31,241 nucleotides of DNA from a virus: IMG/VR virus record IMGVR_UViG_3300033144_001014, positions 1-31,241 of that record; one strand, written 5' to 3'. Of the stretch, positions 9,701 to 16,562 are shown one piece after another. Numbering within the stretch: position 1 is the first letter of the stretch; the number at the start of each line of letters is the position of its first letter. A program made the position numbers and the translations under genes. Under the pieces are notes generated by a model, which saw nothing but the letters and a program-made list of their open reading frames with translations, ran no database searches and was not told the DNA's origin.

Positions 9701-11872
9701 AATATCTTTCCAAAGCTCTGGTAAGCTATCTAATTGTTTTTGAATTTCCCCTCCTACAACTTCTTGTTCAGCTTGATCAATAGCCTCTTGTTGAGTAACA
9801 CCACCTGCTTCAAATATTTCTTGAGCTCTAGATTTCCATGCTTCAGTTTTTTCATCTAACAAACTATTCATTTTCATGTTAACCTGTGCCATGTCTAAAG
9901 CATCTTGTTCAGTCCATTCTTGATCTGAGCTACCTATTTGTTTAAGTGAGCTGTTAAAAGTAGATTTTTCTTTTAAAACTTCTACTTGCTCCATTATTCT
10001 AATATCTATATCTACAGCATCTTCAGGTAAAGCAGCGGTTACATTCTCTACTAATTTTTCGCTAGCAGAAACTTGATACATGTTTAAAGTTTCTCCTTGT
10101 AGCATTTCCCAAGCAGCAGCACCATCTGCTGTTTTATTAAAATAAAAATCCATTAGGGGCTGCATGTTTCTTATAGATGCCCATAGATTATCATTAAAGT
10201 TTACTCCATCACCGTTTTTATAGTAATCATAAGCTTTCATCCATTGTTCTTTCCCATCATTATACATCTCTACTGCTTCTTCCCATTCCTCTAATGTACC
10301 TCCATTTATAAACTTTTTATTACCCCAAGCTTGTTGAGCATATCGTAAGTTTTCTTTAGCTTCACCAAGATTGTTCATGAATTTTGAAGGTGCCCAAGCT
10401 CCTCCATTTTCGTTAACTAATTCTTGAGCTGCTTTTACACTAGAGCTATGATACTGTACATCAGCAGATTGCCATAGATCCTCCAGCGAGTTCTTAAAAA
10501 ACCATGGACTTGTGTTTTCCCATATGTTTGTTGATGTAGGATTCCAATATTGAGTAAGAGAACTTTCACTATAAGGATTTGACATAAATATAGTAAAATC
10601 TTCACCATAAGGTCCAGCCCATCCTGCTACATTATCCCAGGCTTTTGTTTGCGGATTAAGTTCTTCAATTGCGTTTACATTTATTGAAGGAATAGTTTTA
10701 AAAGCTCGTGAACCATTAGGGTTAAATTGTTTATTGCTTTCAAAAGCATTTACAAATTTTTCCTGCATTTCTAAAGTCATACCATTCCACGCTGCTAATA
10801 ATTGTTCTTGACTCACTGATAATCCTTGGTTTTGACTCTGCATGAACTTTAAAAAGTTAGGATTAAATTTAATTGTGTCGTAACCTGTATGTTTAGCAAG
10901 TTGATTATACATATAAGATTTACGTAAACCACTTTCTTTCTCTTCTTTCTTTAATAAGTTTGCAGCATTAATGTCATACTCAATCTTCTTCTGGTGATTT
11001 ACGTAGTTTGTAGCAGATATTTCTGCTTCTACTAATGCAGCTGTGCCTTCAAGTCTTTCGTTGGAAGGTAGTTCTACTAATTCTCCTGTTCTAGTATTTA
11101 AACCATATTGACCTGATTTTAATTTACTTAAAGCCTCTTCACTAGCATCATCATCCATATAAGACCCTCCATACCTATACCACTGCTCCATACCAAACGC
11201 TCCATTACGAGTAAACGCATTTCCACTTAATCCATCAATAAGACCTTTGTGTCTTTTGTATGATATAAATGGAGCTACTGTTTGTAATTTCTTTCTTTTA
11301 GTGATATTAGTAGCTGCCCATTCTCCTAAGTCTTCAGCACTAGAACCCCATATTGAAGATCCATCAGGAAAAGTTCCTTTACCAACTAACTGCTCATTTG
11401 TTTTACCTCCATGTTTAGATAAAATCAATTTTGTATTGTCTATCCACTTCAAACCTCTTTTCTCTGCATTCGATTTAGCTTGAAAATGTCTTTGCTCTTG
11501 GGCCATATCCTTAAGCAATGGATTATCACTCTTAAATGCAGCCAATAAGTCTTCATTAGTTTTAAATTTCTTCCAAGAAGGTTGATCAGGTACCGGCTTT
11601 TCGATTGACGTACCGTTAGGATTATCATTACTCTTTACATTAGTTTTATTACCATGTACGGTATTCCAATAACTCTCTACAGTTTTATAATCATTTAAAC
11701 TTTTTAACTTCCTAAATTTAGACTGCTTAAATGTTTGACTAAAAAATTTATCATCTTCCAGCATGTCTTTAGTCCATGATTCTTGATCGTAATTATTTAC
11801 ATATGATGGATCATAAGCAATAATCTCACTCCAAAGAGAGGATAAAATATCTGGTGAAACTGTTTCTGGCAT
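779..11872 (-). CDS. Giant multidomain virion protein (3697 aa) with zincin and HAD motifs
   Basis: A single uninterrupted frame of 3697 codons. Visible regions: a long N-terminal part (1 to about 1000) without a recognised domain; a hydrophobic and glycine-rich stretch at about 1005-1230; charged helical segments; a metallopeptidase-type HELVH at 1603-1607 with glutamates at 1657 and 1664 as possible third zinc ligands; a HAD-phosphatase region with DFDDT at 2761-2765, T2839, K2876 and D2895/D2896; a following KFWLPPSAEDFSGLM segment; hydrophobic segments near 3397-3415 and 3437-3457; and two C-terminal helical repeats (3587-3625 and 3659-3697). The HAD-PSAEDF part resembles giant proteins of uncultured marine phages that I recall. 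Size, position after the small internal protein and mixed enzymatic content suit a polyvalent protein carried in the head and ejected with DNA, comparable in position to T7 gp16. I see no lytic transglycosylase or RNA polymerase motif. Ejection is inferred. Confidence 0.9.
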   Translation of the reverse strand: MPETVSPDILSSLWSEIIAYDPSYVNNYDQESWTKDMLEDDKFFSQTFKQSKFRKLKSLNDYKTVESYWNTVHGNKTNVKSNDNPNGTSIEKPVPDQPSWKKFKTNEDLLAAFKSDNPLLKDMAQEQRHFQAKSNAEKRGLKWIDNTKLILSKHGGKTNEQLVGKGTFPDGSSIWGSSAEDLGEWAATNITKRKKLQTVAPFISYKRHKGLIDGLSGNAFTRNGAFGMEQWYRYGGSYMDDDASEEALSKLKSGQYGLNTRTGELVELPSNERLEGTAALVEAEISATNYVNHQKKIEYDINAANLLKKEEKESGLRKSYMYNQLAKHTGYDTIKFNPNFLKFMQSQNQGLSVSQEQLLAAWNGMTLEMQEKFVNAFESNKQFNPNGSRAFKTIPSINVNAIEELNPQTKAWDNVAGWAGPYGEDFTIFMSNPYSESSLTQYWNPTSTNIWENTSPWFFKNSLEDLWQSADVQYHSSSVKAAQELVNENGGAWAPSKFMNNLGEAKENLRYAQQAWGNKKFINGGTLEEWEEAVEMYNDGKEQWMKAYDYYKNGDGVNFNDNLWASIRNMQPLMDFYFNKTADGAAAWEMLQGETLNMYQVSASEKLVENVTAALPEDAVDIDIRIMEQVEVLKEKSTFNSSLKQIGSSDQEWTEQDALDMAQVNMKMNSLLDEKTEAWKSRAQEIFEAGGVTQQEAIDQAEQEVVGGEIQKQLDSLPELWKDIISRRLDPNKATPIIDVSTGQMLRPSEEDLTPEQNAEMERIQTLKQDLTSGVFASSKIQAALEKYQLQIVLDMKNIAMGVDPSKAGMSLFGITYGTGSIGYLDTVGELFGKSTKEQVEEFDRILAKYEETGLIELPTLVPIHNGTDFAKKYNKTLNTVKALSEVYLLNYDPILSLENKKARITTGFFGVNEKGQGYRAQAADRVVEGIKDGWEEAVGKTDYDLSNDMLQQEFVNSAIADLGVKVEWTTEVDEETGERYETNTLQQELDKKLDNVSNFYNIGRQVPTFAIMAIETALIEVATVGLGSEIALANIGRKMTQIYRGLGVGRKTATIMGGWSKAMLHEAMILEGSNQLGSHLWGRERMPVWSFAFGATAARLGIGRLAKVNRGFNQRMITKAAQGSPLAQKWTGTQRIIKNNPLLLGQPLALASYVPKKMLQAGIGTATIKAGELTSTLADVFNEELTWKEWWDHALDADSLIETYGAMLVMGTRTGLKDIKMGYDVLSSNVKNLGQSAGTKKFNQVAEMFNGHLRKIKNYSDKNPWQSSWTEGEINLAREKRIQEIKADKSLDKNQKLAAITNLNQLSDFLKIKEQVDNIQREKIDTENRIFGKGTLAGTYNEIINQLRAGQDSGLMGQVNLGNIARMEVTQGGRDRMVLDIMESTGMDQFKAKEYLEWCENLAKVNERYKFKPGSKEQRKFFKLQSEGYELNSRLEGLKEAYKKGQINKTTLDIESENIKAEQLELYEKEKLALKENEAAIVEGERALKKNITKPEYIEVKEGKTVDQTINELLAGKEKMEGDKVDIKADKSNVDINETVYGAEVTVKSKDGKSAKTYIVTEPVKARTAQADFGKGFERSKPMLAEGQSFKLTNTKKATLFHELVHPLVEKQVGENKGFVKDFIDLLKDTGEYDLVKEAVMKHGDVKGNSKYVGSEWITIWAEMVKEGKLDEFITKDGKRPWNNIKSKLNEVINKDTEFKDFDLTTAEGTKNFLLNFAKAEGRQLKKLSKVANKAIEEYQKWELNKSGEVDAVVNKASIKDAEPAMIQLYKENAADWAEGGWKKALTEMEQDGLLDNLIAAHLPRDRFEKGWTKKMDANYVQSVYSEMSQLVKGFSEAKQTKSGAKGFFAYINSFLHYKALNISGDMGIFETTKSLDQMKESKGFDITAAEASTEVYKRQTSGQTARQLSLNETSIADLNREIKSLDFPTLVEKMNAPKGPNQTISPFLREFKQQFGPKAEKAIKKSMGKNKAEYKTWLSKNFPGIVKNVPIGYLSKNFPWLVESNKYSGSTGRDKRWTSGPDAIKVKENITEADISKFVNQLTEVGRISTKKNALAYQLGDSYGTKKLIEAVEQKNEIEYELDKVEKDFEQTRLEYDRNEITKKEFDLRRDDYMSHMKELLAQGGIIEEFGKAFKTKDLDATDVTQKIQQEIEISNFRKSSTLAKDVREFSAKNFEDPTKELELRDAISVALKERMPLIIEETTAKINKEEYSGWDAYTMGKANVWKKAFQEALSDFEFEGFKFDSKLIDAMARETASIAKKVGKGHQAEKSRIVKEAKVVDKEVEAIKSIEQKVKDFELERTLDKTAYAEQALGKLQETIMGTKTNATELLKTRYKDGQAAGKKHLIEEINKGKTVEEKAKIIERIYNRKLDHLTSAGHKEGHRLQVWGAKGQVFESLAKNVKTTKGKDGVTIKSGIIGKTKNSEGVKVEWTINKKGDFGNLKINGEKVKGDKASQDPKSVKKYNTWMMEAAEMGGKKWAEANPEKFKELSEDLTNRKRVADEFKESVVDEMEYVFREMRRGKLDSEVGFLLINQLNSTMSGGIRAAAGLGDIMIPFKGDKLKDMTIEHKRAADSMLRELATLMKNETYWEGNKLSETGRAEIMKALESYETAIVETSRTKGDKNSFDKMLEDYNKVDNPNAFEVVPGGERYDRGYTYATFGDPRARAMVDAKKFIESGGDIDAAKYGKAHETAAKIARNEKVKAADRKVVDNIIEGYKEISKGKTKQELIEVTKTSDKALNVGREINPVVKKARVFDFDDTVARTNSKVFATKGGEKKILTAEEFAKEGERLVNEGWKMDFSDFNKVVEGKKGPLFDLMKKMKEAPGERDMFILTARSQESAKAIHTFLKEMGIDIPLENIKGLGNSTGAAKAEWLVEKAAEGYNDFYFADDHMANVKAVKEALEPIDVKSQVQQARLNRSSEVMDKMFNQIIENKTGIEWQKEFSDAKAKIRGKENQKRKFWLPPSAEDFSGLMDYTLGKGKLGEQQREFYNETLYKPYSRATQSMRADRVNMMSDFKALKAELDVPKNLREKTKSGFTKEQAVRTYLWNKAGHEIPGLSKTDLVELTKIIDAEPDLRVFAESILQLTKGDGYNKPGSSWLAGTITTDLIDILNTTKRSKYLQEWNNNVDVIFSKKNLNKLEAAYGPKYREALENSLARMKSGKNRIESGNRLSDRVLDYINNAQGAIMFLNSRSAILQTISATNFINMGFNNPIKAGKAFANQPQYWKDFMEIMNSKYLLDRRNGLKINISESEIADAASTSTNKAKAAVAYILEKGYAPTRFADSFAIASGGATWFRNRINDLVKKQGMSEAEAKAKTWEEFIEISEKSQQSSDPSKISQQQSSDLGRILLQFVNTPMQYARIQKADFKDLINGRGSAKEKIGRILYYGVMQNLWFNVMQQGAFALGFGDSSDEDVENKTMDVLNGGVDSILRGIGFAGMTVSVVKNLLLDIHERSGRDRPEYSDAWETLLEFSPAIKSKLKKIKSAGRPFDSKSGRQSMIDKGFSLDNPAYESFAKVFSATTNIPLDRLLQKVENLRDAGDDQNAMWMRIAMAAGWPKWQLQTTEQRDEDKKSTNPNLYTKAQQVDILKKHGLNEQEISSLKDKKSRAEKILELQEKTGDIHTTELGDGPTKRSPMRYSQYQLDSLDYTKLNKPRQVEMLDSLGLSKKQIRALKYEEDRVKKLLELMEK
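782..1114 (-). repeat. Tandem ~39-residue helical repeat at the C-terminus of the giant protein
   Basis: Residues 3587-3625 and 3659-3697 align without gaps with 16 of 39 identities. Shared positions include a K-x-x-QV-x-x-L start, a central GL, then I-x-x-LK, a single R, and the ending LEL-x-EK. The linker between them is 33 residues. The pattern of a short helix, a GL turn and a second helix recalls SAP or helix-extension-helix units, which often bind DNA, but I cannot confirm that. The second copy is the last thing encoded before the stop codon. Confidence 0.6.
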
Positions 11873-11886
11873 TTAATATTTTTTAA

Positions 11887-13257
11887 TTATTTGTAAGGAA
11901 CATTTGTAGCTGCTGACGCTGGGTTACCTGAATCTGGCTTAACGCTTTCTTGATATGGATTCGGGTTCAAGGTTAATGCTCTATTCTTTAAAATAGTTCT
12001 TAATTCAGCTTTTAATTCTTTTGCTGTCTTTTGACCAAAATCATAATCTTCTTGCATCCATCCGGATAAATCACTTTCTAAAGTTTCCGATGCTAGAAAA
12101 GCCTCGAATAATTCATTTCCTGCTTCACTATCTAATAAAGCTTCTAGTTGTTGTTCATTGTTCCATGATTGAGCTCCTGGTTTAGCGCTAGCTCCTACTA
12201 CCGTTGACGATCCATCTGCACCTGTAAAAGGAGCGACAGTCATTTCACTACCGTCAGCTGTTGGTTGTACTCTTTGCAATCCTTTACCATGTGTAGAAAA
12301 CCATTGATTATACGCTTGATCAAAATCCTTTTGAAGTGATTGTAAATCTCCCACTGTTTGAAAAAATGTAGAGCTGTTACCATTTTTAAATTTTTTACCA
12401 ATATCACTAGCGTTAACAACACCTATATCATTAACATGATTGTAACTTATTTCACCAGTTTTTGGATCTGTTGTATACATGCTATTATTGGGATCTGCCA
12501 TCCATTCGGTTACATACTTTAACCGTTCTTCAGGGCTTATTCTACTATCGCCATCTAAATCATACGTGTCTGGAACATCTCCTGGTGCTATACTTTTATC
12601 CATAGGTATAAAGTTCCAATCTCCATTAGGATCTTCAGTAACAATTAAGTTTATTTCATCATCTTGTAGTTTGTCGAAAAGTATTTGCATTTGAGGATTA
12701 GAACTACTTAATATAGAATTACTTCTACCATCTTTTGGGGCGTTATAATACTCTTCAGCAGCAGCTGTAAAGTATGTTATAGTCTCATGTAACGACGTTA
12801 CTCTACCTAAACTACTTCCTATTAAATCTTGTATTTGTTGTTCAGTCATGTCATCAGCTCCAGGGCCACTTAGTTTCTGCGCTAACTCTTCTCCAATCTT
12901 ACTTAACTGTGCTGTAATTTGATTATTGAAAGCTAATAGTTCTGTTTCTTGAGCAGTAGCTCCTCCACCAATCGTGGTGTTTCCTTTCTGACCAGACTTA
13001 GCACCTTTCTTACCAAAAGTCTTACCCATGGCACTGTTCATTTTTTCTAAGTCTGATTTAGTTTGTTGATATTCAGACCAGAAATTAGTTGATTTAACAT
13101 CTCTTTTCTCTTGCCTTCCTTTTTTCAATGCCGCAATTTGATTCTTTCTTTTTGCTGCGTACTCTAAAAAACTATTCGGATTACTTCTTTGTCTACTGCC
13201 TTGTGCAGCGCGTGCGTCAGCTGCAGTGAAATATGCAGCAGGATTTTCATAGCTCAT
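11887..13257 (-). CDS. Probable internal virion protein (456 aa) with an EF-hand loop
   Basis: A soluble protein of 456 residues between the small internal protein and the giant gene, 10 and 14 bases from its neighbours. The N-terminal 90 residues are basic and repeat-poor; residues 101-170 look helical; residues 233-244 read DLDGDSRISPEE, which matches a canonical calcium-binding EF-hand loop at every ligand position (D1, D3, D5, E12, with hydrophobic I at 8). The C-terminal third is acidic and helical, ending in a proline/asparagine-rich tail. Position suggests a core or ejection protein like T7 gp15, but I see no sequence evidence for that identity. Calcium binding is inferred from the loop. 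Confidence 0.85.
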   Translation of the reverse strand: MSYENPAAYFTAADARAAQGSRQRSNPNSFLEYAAKRKNQIAALKKGRQEKRDVKSTNFWSEYQQTKSDLEKMNSAMGKTFGKKGAKSGQKGNTTIGGGATAQETELLAFNNQITAQLSKIGEELAQKLSGPGADDMTEQQIQDLIGSSLGRVTSLHETITYFTAAAEEYYNAPKDGRSNSILSSSNPQMQILFDKLQDDEINLIVTEDPNGDWNFIPMDKSIAPGDVPDTYDLDGDSRISPEERLKYVTEWMADPNNSMYTTDPKTGEISYNHVNDIGVVNASDIGKKFKNGNSSTFFQTVGDLQSLQKDFDQAYNQWFSTHGKGLQRVQPTADGSEMTVAPFTGADGSSTVVGASAKPGAQSWNNEQQLEALLDSEAGNELFEAFLASETLESDLSGWMQEDYDFGQKTAKELKAELRTILKNRALTLNPNPYQESVKPDSGNPASAATNVPYK

Positions 13258-13267
13258 AATTTATTTT

Positions 13268-14005
13268 TTATCCTTCTTTAAACTTACCATAATTTTTAAA
13301 AGCATCAGCCATGTTCCAATCGTCATTCCCTGCTGTTCCAAGTGCGAAGGCTTGTGTACCAGCATCAGCAAAGTCACCAATAGCTTGAGCAGTTTGTTGT
13401 TGAGCCATTTGTTCGTAAGCTACACCTGCTTGCATTGCTCTTTCTTCTAATCCACTTAATCTATTTAGTTTTGTCACATCTCTAACCTCTTGTCTATCCC
13501 ATGCAGAAACTTCTTCTGCTAAAGCTGTAGTTTCTAAATCTCTTATAGTTTGCTGTCTTTTAGCCTCTCCAGCAGCTCTAAGCTTTTGATTTTCTACTTC
13601 TTGCACTTCTATACTCGCAGATACTTCCGCTTTACTAGAAGCCGCCATTTGAGCAAGAGCAGTAGCATTACCAGCTCCTTCACCCATTGCTGCTATAGTA
13701 TCTAAAGTATTTGCTAAAGCTTTGTCTGTTTCAGCTACTTGCATGTCATAAGATTGCATAGCTACTCCTAAGTTAGCTGCTTCATTAAATACTTGTCCTT
13801 TTAAAGCTCTAATATTATCAGCTTGGTTAATAACTGGTTGACGTTGTTGTTCGAACCTTTCCATTTGCTGTCTTAACCTTCTTGCTTTCGCTTTTTCTAA
13901 CCTACCAGCTTTGTTGTTCTTGCTTCCTTGTACTGCCGCAGTTGTTCCACCTGCAACAGCCCCAACAATTCCAACAATCGCTCCTGTTATTGCTATAGTG
14001 CTCAT
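13268..14005 (-). CDS. Small internal virion / ejection protein (245 aa), T7 gp14-like in layout
   Basis: The N-terminus (about residues 4-26) is a hydrophobic glycine/alanine helix (IAITGAIVGIVGAVAGG), followed by a basic patch (KARRLRQQMERFEQQRQ) and then almost entirely alanine- and glutamine-rich helix to the end. This architecture, at this place in the order, is typical of the small pore-forming internal proteins of podoviruses such as T7 gp14 or P22 gp7. Such proteins are packaged in the head and ejected to help build the channel across the envelope. The ATG overlaps the stop of the cupin gene by four bases (ATGA), so the two are probably translationally coupled. The family call is from architecture and context, not residue-level homology. 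Confidence 0.75.
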   Translation of the reverse strand: MSTIAITGAIVGIVGAVAGGTTAAVQGSKNNKAGRLEKAKARRLRQQMERFEQQRQPVINQADNIRALKGQVFNEAANLGVAMQSYDMQVAETDKALANTLDTIAAMGEGAGNATALAQMAASSKAEVSASIEVQEVENQKLRAAGEAKRQQTIRDLETTALAEEVSAWDRQEVRDVTKLNRLSGLEERAMQAGVAYEQMAQQQTAQAIGDFADAGTQAFALGTAGNDDWNMADAFKNYGKFKEG

Positions 14006-14613
14006 AGTAATTTTTTAAGTTTTTGAATTAATTTAACATCTTCTAAAGCTACTCTAGGATCGTTAAAATCTTCTGCTGTAATTAAATCTTCCATTTCTTC
14101 TATACTTCTTCCACGAGTTGCGTGAACAGTTACAAACACACAAGGTTCGTGAGTATAAATAAATCTTTTTGTTCCGGGTTTAGTAGTTCCATAGTGAGGT
14201 GCAGTAATATTCTCTATTCCATCATGAGTAAGAATAGACATTTCTCCTTCCATTAAGAAATAAAAATGTTCTTCAGCATGTATTTTAGTTACTATCAGCT
14301 CATTAGGAGGGTTATATATTTCTCTTAAATATAATCCATCAGCTGTTAATTCTTTTAATGGATTATCTTTTCTTATTTCTTTAGTTTCATCAGTGAAATT
14401 ATCTTGCTTTAATAACTGTTCTTGAACTTCTTTAGCTTTTTTTCTAAACGCGTTTCTTCTTCTTATTTCACAACCAATTTCCCAAGCTTCTTCTACGTCA
14501 AAAGTATGTTTAATACCCATTAACTCAGTTTTTTCATAAAACTGTTTTATAAAATCTTCTTTTGATAATGGGTTAGTTTTTATTTGATTTTGTATTTTTT
14601 CTACTATATTCAT
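14002..14613 (-). CDS. Cupin-fold protein (203 aa) within the tail/ejection cluster
   Basis: The N-terminal half is charged and helical (EIRRRNAFRKKAKEVQEQLL). Residues about 100-168 form a cupin-like beta barrel: motif 1 is HAEEHFYFLMEGE at 112-124 and motif 2 surrounds TTKPGTKRF at 143-151. The metal site looks non-classical: the usual HxH is H112-A-E114, and the histidine normally found after PG in motif 2 is replaced by R150, although H116, H140 and H155 are nearby. It may therefore be a structural or divergent metal-binding cupin rather than a dioxygenase. It starts five bases after the 640-residue tail gene and overlaps the internal protein gene, so it is embedded in the virion gene array. 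Its function is unknown. Confidence 0.8.
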   Translation of the reverse strand: MNIVEKIQNQIKTNPLSKEDFIKQFYEKTELMGIKHTFDVEEAWEIGCEIRRRNAFRKKAKEVQEQLLKQDNFTDETKEIRKDNPLKELTADGLYLREIYNPPNELIVTKIHAEEHFYFLMEGEMSILTHDGIENITAPHYGTTKPGTKRFIYTHEPCVFVTVHATRGRSIEEMEDLITAEDFNDPRVALEDVKLIQKLKKLL

Positions 14614-14618
14614 TTAAT

Positions 14619-16541
14619 TTAATTTGAAGATAACACAAAGTTTGATGCTGTGCTAAATATTTCTTTTCTTCCACCTGGATCTGTAGTTTTATCTACGCTT
14701 AATGTTACTGTAGCTACATACCCTTTTATTCCAGTCATTAGAGTTCCTAAGCTACTTCCATCAGCTGCTGTAGGATAATTTATAGCTGAACCAAATAACA
14801 CTTCGTTGTATCTTGGTTTAACATTACCACTAACAATGTCTGCTACGTATTGATTTTCTTTTCTAACAAAACCTGCATTATTAGGCATTCCACTTTCATC
14901 TATATAAAAACCTTCATCATAACTTAATACAGGTTGAGAGATGTCTCTAAAATGAACAGAGTTGGTATATGTAGGTGGTTGTATATTCCAAGTTCCATCA
15001 GGATCAAACTCAGTCCAATCTGATACTATAGTCACAGCTTCCCATCCATTACTACCCTCATATTCTATAGTTTTAAAATTTTTAACTACAGTGGGAGAAG
15101 GGTTAAATATAAAAGTTATATTAGAATCAGCAGGTGTAGCATCTCCATAAAACTTCCCATAATTTTTATTATATGGAGCTGTTGAAGATTCGTAGTAATG
15201 TTGATACACTCCACAGTTATAAAAACTGTAGTAGTTATTTTTTAAACTGTCTAAAAATAAAGGTCTATAACTATAAAAACTTACCCAACCTTGTACTGTT
15301 TCATCAAAGTTTAAAGTATAATAGTTTCCTTCTTCTTCTAATGAATTGGGAACTTGCTGTAATGATATTACATAATTTTGATTATGTATATCCCATCCAC
15401 CAACTATTCTTGGTTTTTTATATATACTAAAAAAGACACTTGCCTCATCACCAGAAAAATCATAAGGAGTGTTAATAGTTATAACACCTCCTACTACGTT
15501 TGTTACGGATACATTAGTGGTTTTTATTTCACCAGTATTTAAAATAAAAGTAACTAAACTTCCAGGTGGTATATTACAAGGTTTTGCTCCTTCTGTTTCA
15601 ATTTCAAATGTTAAATCAGTTTCATCGTCATAATCTAAAAAAGTATAAGAAGATGTCCCTACTAAAGAAAAGTTGTCACCAATGAAGTTTAAGTTATCTC
15701 TAAACCAGTCAGTCATTCCATATGCAGAAATTTCTGTAATTCCATCCATTGATAACCTACATACTACTCCTCTATCCCTATCTGTGAAATATTTTCTATA
15801 TCCAAATTGAGCAAACGATTCTCCGTTTTTACTAATACCATATTCTCCTGCAAAAGGATTCAATTGCCCGAAAAACTTAATTGATCCAGTATCTTGTGAA
15901 CCTTGATTTCCAGAATATAAAGCGTTTTTATTTATTAATATCTTGCTAACTTTAGCTTCTTGAAAAACATGCAATAGAGTATTTTCTATATACAGGTGTT
16001 GTATACTACCGTTTCTTTGTTCTAGATCTTTTTCAATATCATTAGCTACAGAGAACACATTAGTTTCATTATAACCACTTCTAGTGTTTAATATACCAGA
16101 ATGTATTAAGCTCCAATTTCTATCTTGTCCTACTGGATTGTCATCTACTGTATAAGCTCTTACTCCTAATGATAATCTTGAATTATTAAAACCTCCTTTA
16201 TATACACTTTCTTCAACATACCAATGTTGAGCAGAATAAAACAGGTTTGCTAATCCAGCAGGTACTTCACCTCCAGCTCCTTGCATTGTACCAGGAGTTC
16301 TAGTTGTTTGTGAAAAAGCATTGTACCACGGAAAATCGGGATATTGAATAGACAGTCCAGTTTGAGGATTGATATAACGTGGTTCCCACGGTAAACCAGG
16401 CCATTGACCAATTCCAGCCGCAATTTGTTTTTGAGTTAAATCTCCTTTCCATTCATCTTCCCCAGGCTCTAAACTAATGCTAGGGCAAACTTTTTTTAAC
16501 CAGAAACTGTTAAAGTATTTTATTTGTACATTAATTGCCAT
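14619..16541 (-). CDS. Tail protein (640 aa), beta-propeller-like
   Basis: The protein opens MAINVQIKYFNSFWLKKV. The segment from about residue 100 to 300 has conserved-looking stretches (NNSRLSLGVRAY; HSGILNTRSG; NGSIQHLYIENT; GEYGISKNGESFA; YFTDRDRGVVCRLSMDGI; YGMTDWFRDNL). From memory these match an uncharacterised structural family common in uncultured marine phages. The repeated turns of YFTDRDRG and CRLSMDG look like propeller blades, as in nozzle or muzzle proteins of short tails. The second half is rich in tyrosine, asparagine and serine, as in beta-rich fibre or tip proteins. It lies directly after the 1415-residue tail gene, suggesting the two products form one tail assembly. A receptor-binding role is possible but unproven. 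Confidence 0.8.
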   Translation of the reverse strand: MAINVQIKYFNSFWLKKVCPSISLEPGEDEWKGDLTQKQIAAGIGQWPGLPWEPRYINPQTGLSIQYPDFPWYNAFSQTTRTPGTMQGAGGEVPAGLANLFYSAQHWYVEESVYKGGFNNSRLSLGVRAYTVDDNPVGQDRNWSLIHSGILNTRSGYNETNVFSVANDIEKDLEQRNGSIQHLYIENTLLHVFQEAKVSKILINKNALYSGNQGSQDTGSIKFFGQLNPFAGEYGISKNGESFAQFGYRKYFTDRDRGVVCRLSMDGITEISAYGMTDWFRDNLNFIGDNFSLVGTSSYTFLDYDDETDLTFEIETEGAKPCNIPPGSLVTFILNTGEIKTTNVSVTNVVGGVITINTPYDFSGDEASVFFSIYKKPRIVGGWDIHNQNYVISLQQVPNSLEEEGNYYTLNFDETVQGWVSFYSYRPLFLDSLKNNYYSFYNCGVYQHYYESSTAPYNKNYGKFYGDATPADSNITFIFNPSPTVVKNFKTIEYEGSNGWEAVTIVSDWTEFDPDGTWNIQPPTYTNSVHFRDISQPVLSYDEGFYIDESGMPNNAGFVRKENQYVADIVSGNVKPRYNEVLFGSAINYPTAADGSSLGTLMTGIKGYVATVTLSVDKTTDPGGRKEIFSTASNFVLSSN

Positions 16542-16562
16542 AATATATAATCACTTAGTTTT

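Noticed and set aside
779-11872. Giant protein as a virion RNA polymerase (N4 or crAss type)
   Set aside because: I found no polymerase catalytic motif such as DxDGD or the T7-like palm motifs; the recognised motifs are peptidase and phosphatase types.
12240-12422. Alternative minus-strand frame within the 456-residue gene
   Set aside because: It is a short out-of-frame shadow with no leader, inside a gene with convincing domain content.
12598-12633. Second EF-hand (DPNGDWNFIPMD) in the 456-residue protein
   Set aside because: It has D1, N3 and D5 but lacks the usual glycine at position 6 and has D in place of E at 12; it lies in an apparent beta hairpin, so it is not called.
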